From Alternaria dauci (Eukaryota; Ascomycota; Dothideomycetes; Pleosporales; Pleosporaceae): DNA of 64,000 nucleotides. Shown here one piece after another: positions 1-10,518 of this stretch. The number at the start of each line of letters is the position of its first letter. Positions within the stretch are counted from its first letter, which is position 1. The stretch spans positions 868,001 to 932,000 of the forward strand of contig NC_091273.1 of assembly GCF_042100115.1 (NCBI RefSeq), in the 5' to 3' direction. The notes beneath the pieces are model-generated. The model saw only the letters and a program-made list of their open reading frames with translations. It made no database searches and was not told where the DNA came from. The position numbers and the translations under genes are program-made.

Positions 1-1167
1 GACAGCAAGACGAGTATTGTGAGCTGGTTAGGATAGCAATGCAGCTTTGCCTTTCCGAGCAAGCGGCTGGCGCACAGCGGTCATGTGTTGGACGATCATT
101 GGGGAGTGCAGGCAGCCAAGGCAGGAGTGAGCTTGCAAAGTCCACGTGTGAAGATGCTAGAGTCTGTACATGCCGCTGTCGTTCATTGCTTTTGAGGCTG
201 AATCAGACCGAAGCCACAGACACCAGGGTATGGGATGGACGCAGCACAACTCTCGCCGCATTCGAAGCGATGTGGCGCAACGTGGTATATGCCGGCCTCG
301 AAGACCAAGCCAGGTGGCTTCGTACGAACTTTAATCGCTAACCTCAGCCGTCAACACCGGATGAATAGTGCCCGCCCGTGAAGTGAAGCTACTGAGGACG
401 TTTCGTGACTGCTAGGCCGCATCGAGGCAAGGCGTGTCATCCAAGATGAGGATCAGGTACAACTGCATTGAATCGACCCACCAAACACGTTTGGGTGAAG
501 GAGGGTCAGGTGGTTGAGGGCGAGCGGAGCGGCGAAGACAAGGCCCGTCGTAACGAATTTGGACAAGGTGTGGCAAAACGGCTGCGCCAGGGAGATCGCA
601 GAAAGCTTGAGTGCTCAACAGATGGATTGTTTGGGTGACAGCGCGAGAGATGCGTTCACTCGACATGACACGGCGGCGCCCCATGCAAGCAGTGCAGCGC
701 TCAGACAGCATTACGCAAAACATGCTAGCCAGACGGGACTAGCGCACTGGGTGGGTCGCGCACGGGTGAAAATCGCGTGTCGTCGATTTGCAGGCCATTC
801 CACACAGACAACAAAGCCCTGTTAGCCTCATTGCGCACGAGCGTGGCCTAGCATGGCACATTATTAAGAGAATCATTTAGCACAGGGCGAGAAGCCAAGG
901 GAAGCTGAGAAAAAAACTTTGAGACCTGCTTGCTGAGCAAGGGATCACCATCGGTCCTTTACTCGGTCCCATTCCCCCGCCATCCGATTCGCACCACTGC
1001 ACCAGGACCTGATGACGACGTAGGTGCTAATCGCGAATGTGGTTCTTCAGCTGATGGCGAAGTTCCTACCTTATACCTTCTTATGTGCCTTTTTTCGCCG
1101 ATTGAGACGCGCATTACTACTATAGTCTATGCTTACGGCTCGCCAACACCCTGTGGATACCTACTAG
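1..1167. other. Intergenic, no gene seen
   Basis: Open frames on both strands here are short, overlap one another and resemble no family I know. The last few hundred bases are presumably the promoter and 5' leader of the zinc-cluster regulator that starts at 1168. Any neighbouring gene to the left lies outside the window. Confidence 0.5.
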
Positions 1168-3190
1168 ATGAACCAAGCCAGCATGACCACTCCACGACGG
1201 AAAGCATGTGTCGAATGCCGCCAGCAAAAGGTACTTCCCCGTCTCAATGGGACGCGATAAGGTCCGACGATGCTAGCAATCGATTACTGATGCTCCTTCT
1301 TACAGATTCGATGTGATGTCGAGCAGCACAAGGTACCGCATGACCCATGCGGCCGCTGCAAGAAAATGGGCCTGGAATGTCGCATCCTCCCGACATCAAC
1401 CAGGAATCTGCGCCAGACGAAGGCAGAGATGCGACGTGAGCTCGAGGAGTTGCGATGGAATATGAGACAGGGGCAGAATCCCGGCGATCCGAACTACCCT
1501 CACTCGACGGCATCACCAACCGTCGATATGCAAAATTACACCCCACTCGAACATGCTTCTGCCACGTATTCGGATCCCTCTGGAAGGACCGATGCTTCCG
1601 ATTCAATGTCTCCGGCTTTCGACTCCAGGCCGCCGACGCGAAAAGGTTCCGACCACCATGGCACAGTGCCACGCGTGATAGACGGCTATTTACTCGATTC
1701 GAAACGGATCGACGATTGCTTCACCATGTAAGTTATCCCAAGGCATCTGCTTCGGTGTGTACTAACAGCATCGTAGTTATTTCACACAATACCACCCGCT
1801 ATTTCCTATCTTGGACCCGTCAATAGGGCCTAATAATTACTATGATCAGTCGCCCTTCTTGTTCTGGACTATCGTAGTCACGGGATCGCGGCGGTACTCT
1901 GATCATGAGGTCCTTGAAAGGACGAGTCAGCCCATCACTCAACTAGCATTCTCCTCAATGGCTTTACGTACCTCGCAAGTTCCAATCATCCAGGGCCTTT
2001 TAATTCTTTGCACCTGGCGACTACCTACCAATTCAATGTACAAAGATACGACGCACCTCATGTGCGGTTCCGCAGTACATCTAGCAACGCAAATTGGCCT
2101 TCACATAGCAGGCGTAGGCCAGGATTTTGCTAGGACCCCGCTCGAGAAGGACCAGTCGCTCAAGGTGCAACGTGCCAGGCTTTGGCTATGTTGTGTCATC
2201 GTCTCTATAAGGTAAGGACTATAGACAAAGTCTCTCAACCCGCGCTAACCATGTTTAGAACGAGTTGTGTTGAAGGCATACCACCTCTTGCCGAATCATT
2301 TTTCGATGGGGATGAGCAAGACCGCGAGGACATGGTTCCGTACCTACCTTCTGATCTGCAGTTCTTGCACAAAGTCTACATCATCCTCATGCGTGCCATG
2401 GTTGCTATGGGCAAAACCAACTTACAATCCATACACTGCGACGTTCGCGTGCTACGGTCGTTGATCGGTATATTCGACTCGCAACTCCTCAGCCTGGCTC
2501 CGTCTTCCCCAAGTGAACTCGGTAAGTTTGACCAAATGTGTATGGAATTCCATCTGACGAAGTAGATGCTTTGCAACTGAGCTGTGCACGTATACATGTC
2601 ATGGCATTCCATTTCTTCGCCCACCCGACCAACCCCGGGCCCGACGCTGAGGGTCTCTCCCGATTTTACTCTTTATGCATCTCAGTCATTGATTCTGCGG
2701 CGACGATGCAAACGGCACAAAAGATCCACTTACCTTCTGTTTCGCAGTCATTCATTGATCGCACCATCACCCTGGCTGGTTTCACCATTCTGAGGCTTGT
2801 TCGGAGTCCGCTGGCTCAGCACCTGGATGTACTTGCGGGCGAACGAGCATTCTCCCAAGCGTATGATTTCCTCCAGAATGTGTCTTTGCAACCAGGCGAT
2901 ATTCATTTCCGGACTGCGCATATCATGAAAGATTTGTGGGGTAGTGATAAAGTGTTCCGCAAGAAGGACGGTCGTGTGGAATCGTTATACCTGAGGTTGA
3001 GAACAAGGTTGAGCATGAGCGTCAGCTATGACATGTTCTGGTACTGGCGAGAGGAATTCGGCAACATGACAAATCCCTATAATGGTGATGACGCGACGCT
3101 TGAAACTGCTCAGCAGAGAATACCTCGTAAGCATTTTATCACCCACTTTGGTCAGCATGTGGCTAACCAACAGGCCTAGACTACCCGTCA

Positions 3191-3222
<32 letters not shown>

Positions 3223-3559
3223 ACAGCATCAACAGCACCAGCAACAGCAACAACAACAGCAACAGCAGCAGCAGCAACTGGATCCATCGATGGGACAGCA
3301 AATTTCGGTAACCAAATTCGACCCCAGCTTGGTTAATCCCCAGATGCAACCGGATCCGTCCGTAATGAGCTTTGATGCTTGGGAAGGTCCAGATTATGGC
3401 GTGCCACCAATGCTCGATCAATTTCCCGATTACGACTGGGCAGCGGGTTTCGAGTTCTCAAATGCTGAAATCCCAAATGTACCGGTTGGACCTATAAATC
3501 CAATGATGACAGCACCAGGACCGGGAGGTGCACCAAACATGGGGTATACCTACGGTTAG
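1168..3559 (+). CDS. Zn2Cys6 fungal-type transcription factor with polyQ tail
   Basis: Predicted nuclear DNA-binding regulator; target genes unknown. I join six exons: 1168-1230, 1306-1727, 1777-2211, 2259-2521, 2566-3126 and 3180-3559, giving about 707 residues; all five introns have GT-AG ends and keep phase. The zinc cluster is near the N-terminus with cysteines at residues 14, 17, 24, 36, 39 and 46; the first intron splits it after residue 21. A short acidic/basic linker helix (KAEMRRELEELR) follows, then the middle homology region typical of fungal_trans proteins, starting with FTQYHPLFPILDP. The C-terminus has 29 consecutive Gln/His codons (3191-3277) followed by an acidic, aromatic stretch (DQFPDYDWAAGFEF) that could be an activation domain. 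The loop between Cys24 and Cys36 is 11 residues, at the long end for the family. The ATG at 1168 is chosen because it directly precedes the cluster. The next gene on the same strand, a PEP mutase-like enzyme, is a possible but unproven target. Confidence 0.88.
3191..3277 (+). repeat. CAA/CAG trinucleotide repeat encoding polyglutamine
   Basis: Twenty-nine codons in the last exon of the zinc-cluster regulator, all CAA or CAG except two CAC/CAT histidine codons. The mix of CAA, CAG and His codons makes it an interrupted tract, less prone to slippage than pure CAG. Such tracts are common near activation regions of fungal regulators, and length polymorphism between strains would be expected. Confidence 0.95.
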
Positions 3560-5122
3560 ACATTGAGTGGCTGGTGTCCGTGAGAGAGAGAGAATGGCTC
3601 GGACGCGATGGAAAGTGACGACTACGGTTTCTCGCCTGGTGCGAGCATTGAAGTGTTCAGATACCGTATACCTATCCAGATACGCAATGCCATGGGAAGA
3701 TTTTGCGACCAACCAAGAAGCCAGATTATGTCTACTATGCACCACCAAAGGCAGAGGTCCAAATACGAGGTCATGGTGGCGAAGACCGGTCGACCGCGCG
3801 CGGATACGGCGGGCAGTGATCGCGATGTCGGAAAATTGCTCGATCAGATCGCGGCAGGCTTCCTCGGATCAGGCGTGACGCTTAGGAGTTGCTGGGATGG
3901 CGTTCAACTAGACCGACAGGAACCGAAAGATCTCCGAATCAGATCTGCGACCATTTCGAAGGCGTATATAATAACAGAGGGTCTTCTGTCTGGTGGAGAC
4001 GGGCATTCGATGGGCCTCGCGCCAAAAGAATCTGCTCAGCATTGTCTACAATGTAGTCAGCAACCCGGCCATGATAGTCACTAGCGCTGCCTTGCGCTAG
4101 GTGTTCAATTCTGAAGTCGTGTGGAGGAAGCAAGAGAACCCGCGTTACAACACCAGGAAATCATCGTGGCGGCCGCCAGCGCTTTAAATCCCAGTCTACC
4201 CCCACCCCCCCCCCCCCCCCCCCCCCCCATGCGCTCGCCTATCCAGGACTTCGGCATCGGCCAGTGTTCCGAACGGGGCATCACATCCTTCGTCTTCTCA
4301 CACGACATTGCTTTTCGCCTACGACAAGCCGACCACGGTATCGGCGAACCCGAGCCTTGCAGTCGTCTGGCCAGTCAGATGGGACGAGTGAGGCGCTCCT
4401 ACCGGTCAAACTGCCGGCGAACATCGGCACGCAACACTACGTCAGCAAGAGGAACAGGGCATTGCGGGGTGTCACCACAACGACTTTTCCCTGGTGTATA
4501 CGCATCTCTTGGGCGTTATGACGTGGGTGGGTACCTTTCACAATTCTGATTTGTGAATGAGCTGGTAAACGTTCGACCAAACCTTTTCGCCATCGCGCAA
4601 AAAAGTCCTTTCTCACAAACCAGATCCTCCCGAGAACTTGGCCGAGCAGATGCGGACAGGCGGTCATAGATGTGAGGCGTAGCCTTTTCTTTTCATGAAG
4701 GTGTGGCTGCCATTATTGTTCCCATGGTACTTTCCCAGGTTTAGCTATTTAGTTTCTATACAAGACATTAGGAGTTTGCTCCGATTGGTGATTCACACTA
4801 TTACTTCTGAAAATTCCCGGGCCGTTTTCGGTTTGACAGGCCTCCTAGTCGCGACGAGCAAGTCACCATCACTGCCGGATCCGGGATACCATTCCGCCAC
4901 ATTGTATACGCAAGACGCCGATACTCAGCGGGCGAAAGTGAGGCCACCAAGTGTATGTTCCTGAGGACACTGTACTTTACGAGGACACTATAGTTCTTAA
5001 GCGGATCGGATTTGGCGCGGCTCGACAGCGAAGAAGAGCCAAACGCGACGTGTACCAAGAATATTTTAATCGCTACCATTTGTTGATACTCCCGAGAGCG
5101 AGAGCGAAAAGAGAAGGGAAAT
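3560..5122. other. Intergenic, with a long C homopolymer
   Basis: About 1.56 kb between the zinc-cluster regulator and the PEP mutase-like gene. Open frames here (for example 3608-4084 and 4121-4549 on +) cross low-complexity sequence and resemble nothing known. The one conspicuous element is the C tract at 4205-4228. The right end is presumably the promoter of the gene at 5123. Confidence 0.5.
4205..4228. repeat. 24-base poly-C tract
   Basis: Twenty-four consecutive C, preceded by five more C and one A (4199-4204). Its exact length could be a sequencing or assembly artefact. Such tracts can form unusual DNA structures (i-motif, or G-quadruplex on the other strand), but no function is shown. 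Confidence 0.9.
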
Positions 5123-6115
5123 ATGGGTTCCAGCAAGGCACCTGAAAGGAAGATGACAACAGTCGAGAAGCTGAGAAGCATGCTGGCAGATCCGGACAAA
5201 TTCCTTTCCTGTCCTGGGGTTTACGATGGCTTTACAGCGAGAATAGCTCTCCAAGAAGGAGTGGACTGTTTATACATGGTATGTCTTACATGTCATCGTC
5301 AGGCACGCCGCGATATCACAACTAACACGCTCACCCAGACTGGCGCAGGAACAACAATGTCCCGTCTAGGCGTCGCCGACATGGGCATAGCAACCTTCAC
5401 CGACATGCTGCAAAACGCCGCAATGCTCGCTTCCATCTCCCCGGGCACGCCTCTAATCGCCGACGCTGATACAGGCTACGGCGGTCCCGTAATGGTCGGC
5501 CGCACAGTAACTGCCTATATCCGCGCAGGCGTTGCGGGTCTGCATCTAGAAGACCAGATAGTGAGCAAGCGCTGCGGTCACCTAAGCGGCAAGCAACTCG
5601 TCGACACGGAAGAATTCGAAGCCAGGATCCGGGCCGCGAGGTTAGCGAGAGAAGAATCTGGCGGTGATATCGTGATTATCGCCAGGACAGATGCTTTGCA
5701 AGGTTTCGGTTACGATGAGGCTTTGCGTCGTCTCCGGGCTGCTGTTGCACAAGGCGCTGATATGGCCTTCCTGGAAGGCGTTACGACGGCTGAAGAGGCG
5801 AAGAGGATATGTGCTGATTTGGCGCCTACGCCGTGTCTTTTCAACAGCGTGCCTGGCGGTGTGTCTCCAGACTTTACGGTCGACGAATGTAAGCAGCTGG
5901 GATACAAGCTTGCCATCTTCCCCTTGTTGGCATGCGAGGTTGTATATCCGGCAGTCAGGAAGGCAATCCAACAGATGAAGGCAGGACATGTTGAAAGCGT
6001 AGAGGAGGATGGAAAGAGATATGGACCTCGGGAATTGTTCCAAGTGTGTGGGCTGGACGAATTGATTGAGTTTGACGTCAAGGCAGGTGGATTACACTAC
6101 AAGAACGGTGCGTAA
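5123..6115 (+). CDS. Isocitrate lyase/PEP mutase superfamily enzyme
   Basis: Probable C-C (or P-C) bond lyase of the PEP mutase/isocitrate lyase superfamily, such as 2-methylisocitrate lyase-like, dimethylmalate lyase-like or oxaloacetate hydrolase-like enzymes. Exons 5123-5278 and 5339-6115 give about 310 residues. The intron is exactly 60 bases and contains no stop, so the unspliced frame also reads through; branch site ACTAAC and acceptor CCCAG support splicing. Visible motifs after splicing: the metal-binding ADADTGYGG (residues 93-101), the LHLEDQ strand (120-125) and the catalytic-loop KRCGH (129-133), with Cys131 in the position of the general acid of lyases in this family. The later NSVPGGVSP segment is the region that separates subfamilies, but I cannot assign the exact substrate. 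Length fits the small lyases (about 300 residues), not full isocitrate lyase (over 500). No peroxisomal or mitochondrial signal is obvious. Confidence 0.9.
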   Translation: MGSSKAPERKMTTVEKLRSMLADPDKFLSCPGVYDGFTARIALQEGVDCLYMVCLTCHRQARRDITTNTLTQTGAGTTMSRLGVADMGIATFTDMLQNAAMLASISPGTPLIADADTGYGGPVMVGRTVTAYIRAGVAGLHLEDQIVSKRCGHLSGKQLVDTEEFEARIRAARLAREESGGDIVIIARTDALQGFGYDEALRRLRAAVAQGADMAFLEGVTTAEEAKRICADLAPTPCLFNSVPGGVSPDFTVDECKQLGYKLAIFPLLACEVVYPAVRKAIQQMKAGHVESVEEDGKRYGPRELFQVCGLDELIEFDVKAGGLHYKNGA

Positions 6116-6306
6116 TGGGAATGATGGGTACAAGTGGGAGAGACAAGCCATGTTTGATGGATTTGGTATGGAATAGGAGATTTTCGGAATATGCTATATA
6201 CCACTGATAGTTTTTCAATTCAAGATAGTTTCGAAGAAGTCCCATCACCGTCCGGTTAGAGTGTCAGTGCTAACCTTGAGACTTCTTTCCAAAAGACGAT
6301 GTAACA

Positions 6307-6843
6307 CTATTCCCTGTAAACCCATCTCTCCATCCTCTGCCACAAGTCCTTCAACCCTTCAATCTCCTTCCGGACTTTCTGCAACTCCTGCTGGTGCTTG
6401 CCCTCGATCTCTCCCCTCCTGAGTTCAGCCTCTAGCCTAGCAATCTCGTTGACGATGATGACAGCCGTATTGTAGTTAGTAGCCTCGCCACAAGTAGCCG
6501 CTACCAGTCGCTCGAGGGCTTTTCTAGCAGTCTCTACTTTGTTGGTAGAGGGTATGGTATGACGCTCTGTTTGAGAGCGAATGTCGGAGATTATTAGAGT
6601 AGGCGTTGGGGTGGCGGGCCGAGCGGAAAGAGCGGGAAGGATGGGAATTGCGGGCAATTTCTTGTTCGAGTTATTTGGTCGGGAGCGCGCGTGGTAGTGT
6701 TGCGATGCGGGCAGATCTGGATCGTAATCGCCGGTCTTTGGGCCGCAGAAGTAGAGAGTGCGGGTTTGTGTGGAGAGTACGGACGGGCTTGGGCGGCCGA
6801 CGGCTCGCATTTTAGTGATAGAGCGGAGGGTTGATGGAAACAT
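6307..6843 (-). CDS. Small hypothetical protein, coiled-coil, possible mitochondrial presequence
   Basis: Single-exon reading frame of 178 residues that I do not recognise. The first 32 residues are rich in Arg, Ser and Thr with no Asp or Glu, which resembles a mitochondrial targeting sequence. A Pro-rich middle follows, and residues from about 105 to the end are highly charged with heptad-like spacing (NEIARLEAELRRGEIEGK and onward), so a coiled coil is likely. It lies tail-to-tail with the PEP mutase-like gene (191 bases apart). It could be a small mitochondrial assembly or ribosome-associated protein, but that is only inference from the layout. The frame is uninterrupted and its termini are unambiguous. 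Confidence 0.7.
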   Translation of the reverse strand: MFPSTLRSITKMRAVGRPSPSVLSTQTRTLYFCGPKTGDYDPDLPASQHYHARSRPNNSNKKLPAIPILPALSARPATPTPTLIISDIRSQTERHTIPSTNKVETARKALERLVAATCGEATNYNTAVIIVNEIARLEAELRRGEIEGKHQQELQKVRKEIEGLKDLWQRMERWVYRE

Positions 6844-7498
6844 GTCGAAGTTTGCCTAAAGTGGTCTTCGAGGTCCTGAACAGTCTGTGTGATCGGTTGA
6901 TTTGGTAGTGGGTGCTGTCGCAGATTTAAAGTACCAATCAAGTTGCTGCGAAGGTAGTTTACGGAACGAGAGAAAGAAGACCTTGTGCTCCTTTTATACG
7001 TAAAGTAGAAAGATTTCTCAACTCACATTTGGGATTCACGGCACTGACCCGCAGTTGTTCCACGGAAGTGATTAAAGTTAGTAATAAAAGAGCAGAAGGA
7101 TAATCACAAACCAGTTCCTCGTCACCGTACCGAGTTCCATTTGCTACCAGCGTTAAAGAGCATGTACTTGGGAGATTACATACTTGAACAGGCTATTAGT
7201 GGTAGACTTTGATGAATCGATTATCCTGGGCTCGCTACCATATAAATTTTCTGGAGGCTTCGCCAGACAACTCTACCCTTGCGGAGACTGTAGTACCAGT
7301 CATACTTCTCGGCATAGTGCTCATCACTCGGACAACGATTCATGCGGGTCGAGGGCAAAGGACTTCCATAATTCTCAAGATGGGTGACCGTGGTTGCCCA
7401 TGCGCCAACGCCTCAAAATAGACCTGAAGTTGGTACCCGTGACTCCACTACACCGACCCACGACGCCGACGCCAAATGCAAAATCGCTCAAGTGGCGT
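6844..7498. other. Intergenic, no gene seen
   Basis: About 655 bases holding the promoter of the minus-strand coiled-coil gene and the 3' end region of gamma-tubulin. Short open frames at 7184-7421 on + show no family resemblance. No repeat stands out. Confidence 0.5.
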
Positions 7499-9042
7499 TT
7501 AGCCCACTCTCGCATCGTCGGCTTCAGCTACAGGCGGCGCCGTCTCTTTTGTAAGATAGTCGGCATCCTCGGCCTCTTCGTATTCTGCGATCAGGCCCTG
7601 GACAACTTCCTTGGCTTCATCAAACTCGCCGAGACCATCCTTGAAGGGTACCTCGCGTTTGTAGCTCTCGAGGAAAGCGTTACGTTTCCTGAGTGTGGAG
7701 TATTGGGCAACTATTCGCTTAAAGAGTGTGGCGATACCTGTGTGATTGGCGAGCATAAGTCCAGAAACTCGGTGTGAAGAAGTCACGTAGGGCGACTTCT
7801 TAGTCAAGGCGACTTGAATAGAGGCGGGACCCCATGGTATAAAGGTGGCGAGACGCCGTTCGCGGATGCGCATAAGCGATTTGTGCACCTACGCAGTCAG
7901 CAAGCTGAATTCAAATGAACAACGGGCAGAGACGTACATCTGAAGGATCGGCTTCTCCTTGGATGATGTTCAAGATAGACATGTAGCAGCTCTTCTTGGT
8001 GGGGTTGGTAGAGACCATGCGGTTCTTGGGCTGCAATAGTCGTCTCATGACGTCCAAGACGGTTGTCTTGCGAACCGTCTTGGCCTGCTCTACGTTCTCG
8101 CCCGAGAAGGGGGTGTATGAAGTCATGAGGAAGTGACAGCGTGGTGTGGGGATAAGCGATGCAACGATACCCACGAGGTCGTTGTGCATGTATCCAGGAT
8201 AACGAAGGGTTGTGGTGCTGGCGGACATGACGGTGGAGACCAACTGGTTGGTCTGCTCGAACGAGGGATTCATAACGTGCAGTCGGTCTGCAGCAATCCT
8301 CGTCAAGGCTCCGTTGTCGAGGACGACCTGGAAGTTTAGTACGTACATGCGAAACTGCTACTGGACGAGGGGGAGTTGACTCACCACTGAGTCTGCGTTT
8401 TGTGTCAACCGTCTCATACTCAGCAAGCTATTGTATGGTTGGACGACGATATCGCCGTCCTGTGTGTTGGGAAAGACACTATATGTCTGGATAAGTTTCT
8501 TTGGGAATCTGTCGTTCAGTCGCTCGAGCATGTACGAGCCGAGACCTGATCCCGTACCGCCAGCAATTGAGTGCAGCATCATGAAGCCTTCGAGCGAGTC
8601 TGAGCCGTCTGCCTCGCGGTCGATCATGTCCAAGATGTCCTCGTGCACCTGCTCGCCCATGCTGTAGCCCATGCCCCAGTTGTTTCCGGCGCCGGTGCCA
8701 TCCTTGTGTATGTAGAAGTTTTCGGGGTTGTAGATGTTCTTGTAGGCGCTGGACTGGATGGAATTGAGGACCCTGGGCTCGAGATCCAGCAGAATGGCGC
8801 GTGGAATGTAGCGCGTGTCGTCTGACTGGTAGAAGAATACGTCTTTGCGGTCGCCGCCCTCTGTGGCAAAGTCCTCGAGATTGCCGTCGCGATTGATGCC
8901 GTGTTCCTGACAGAGCTGCTGCCAGAACTGCTGCCCAACGCTGTTGCCGCACTGGCCAGCCTGCAGTGTTATTATCTCCCTGACGTGGATTAGCTACAAC
9001 ACGTGAGCGCATTCTGCCATCTACACCGGCGTACCTAGGCAT
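7499..9042 (-). CDS. mipA: Gamma-tubulin
   Basis: Nucleates microtubules as part of the gamma-tubulin complex at spindle pole bodies. Reading on the minus strand I join exons 9042-9035, 8979-8385, 8327-7938 and 7888-7499, giving 460 residues, normal for the family. The first exon is only eight bases (Met-Pro and part of Arg), and splicing yields the classic start [15 protein letters not shown]. The tubulin GTP-binding signature GGTGSGLG is at residues 143-150. The gamma-specific segment near the end of exon 3 joins exon 4 to read [15 protein letters not shown], as in other fungal gamma-tubulins. All three introns have GT-AG ends and keep phase. The symbol mipA is the Aspergillus name. Divergence from alpha and beta tubulin (N-terminus, lack of an acidic tyrosinated tail) excludes those. 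Confidence 0.97.
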
Positions 9043-9254
9043 TGTCGTGTTGAGCAGCGACGTGGTGGGCTGCGAACGCGCTTTGGGCGGGGGTGCACGC
9101 GTCGGGTCGCCAAATGTTTGGGGCCCTGCCGTCATAGCTCTCCCTCAACACCATCCACCCTTCACTCACCCACCATGGGGGCTGTAGACAGTCGCCACTC
9201 TCTTGACACGACGTGTGCTCTAAACATGCTGATCTTTGATACAACTACACAAAT

Positions 9255-10518
9255 CTATTGCTCCTCATCCTCCTCTTCTCTTATTTTGACCAGCGACTTA
9301 CGTTGGAATCCAAAGTAACACTGGAACAAGACCGTGTATATCAGACAGAACAAGTTGATCCGCAGCACGTCCAGCCATGTCATCACCGTCACGCCGTCCC
9401 TCGTCCCCTCGTGCCACGACCTCCGAACCTCCAGAAATAGCTTCGGGTCGTCCGTCACGACGCCGTCAAGGCCGTGCCGTATGTCCCATCGCATCCGGCT
9501 CTCCTCGTTCACCGTCCATGCGTACACGGGCCGGCCGTCGCTCTGAGCTTTCCGTATAAACAGCCGGCCCCATGGCGTCATGAGAATGGCCTGTGCCATG
9601 TTGAAAGAGACATTCGGCACAGTGAAGAAGTACGACGCAATCAGCGTTGAGAAGCCAATGTGTGAGATGGGGAAGCCGGGCAGATAGCGTGAGCACAGCG
9701 GAAGGTACTTGGCTGCCCAGCATCCTAGGACAATACGATTCTGCCATGGCCTGGATGGTGACGGAGGCACACTTCGGATTGTGTCACCAATCAAGCGCAT
9801 CACATCGTCCGCGTCGTTGTCAAGCTGTACAGCATCAGTATGAGGCTGTATAAACAGACCAGTAATGCATACCTTGATATCGAGCAAGACCCAGATGTCT
9901 TCCAGTCCGGGTTGTGCAAGATACTCGAGCAGATCCAAAAGACGGGGCATCTTCTCATGTGGCTCTTTCAGCGTTCGGAGCTTACTGATGAACTCATAGC
10001 TGCAGTCTATAACCTTCTCGTCCCTGCCAAAACACCGCTTCAGGTCCTTGTCCTGAGAGGAGAGTCAGGCTACGATCAACGCACGGCCATTGAGTAAACT
10101 CACATGAGATAACACAACTACACCATCTTTGGTCAGGTGTACGTCTGTCTCCAGACCCTCTGCGCCTACTTCAACCGCTCCCTTGAACGCGCCCATGGTG
10201 TTCTCAGGAAACTTGGCCTTGTACCCTCGGTGGGCAATAGCCTGAGGTAAACGCCTGCCAGACACATCTTTACGTGCAAATGCAAACGTAGCTACACAGC
10301 TGGTCAACACACAGTCGCAATCTAGGGCTACAGTGGGTTTCCTAACCTGCGGGGAACTTGGCTTTCGGTCCGAGCAGTGGCTGCTCAACAATCTTGTCGA
10401 GCTGCTTGGTGAGCCCTTCAAATACTGGCGGTACGCCTACAACCATGTTTTCGAGGATTGGTGTTTGTACGTCGAACGCGTTGTCGGCGCTGCCAACGTC
10501 GGTCCTGATCTCAGACAT
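9255..10518 (-). CDS. Glycerophosphodiester phosphodiesterase, Pgc1-like
   Basis: Probable membrane-anchored glycerophosphodiester phosphodiesterase of the type that degrades phosphatidylglycerol in yeast (Pgc1). Exons on the minus strand: 10518-10347, 10291-10104, 10052-9873 and 9824-9255, giving 369 residues. The GDPD core begins at [15 protein letters not shown], with catalytic His78-Arg79 and Glu87-Asn88, followed by [10 protein letters not shown] and the second catalytic His in VLSHDKDL. Later motifs WVLLDIK, YAWTVN and VVTDDP match the Pgc1 pattern. The last 35 residues contain a hydrophobic segment ([16 protein letters not shown]) flanked by basic residues, so a tail anchor is likely. 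The first donor is GTTAGG, weaker than the others. The start at 10518 is preferred because upstream in-frame sequence (to 10632) does not look coding, but it is the least certain part; the 57-residue first exon has no match I recognise. Confidence 0.87.

Noticed and set aside
4566..4580. ACGTTCGACCAAACC resembling a tRNA T arm
   Set aside because: No matching stem or upstream A box.
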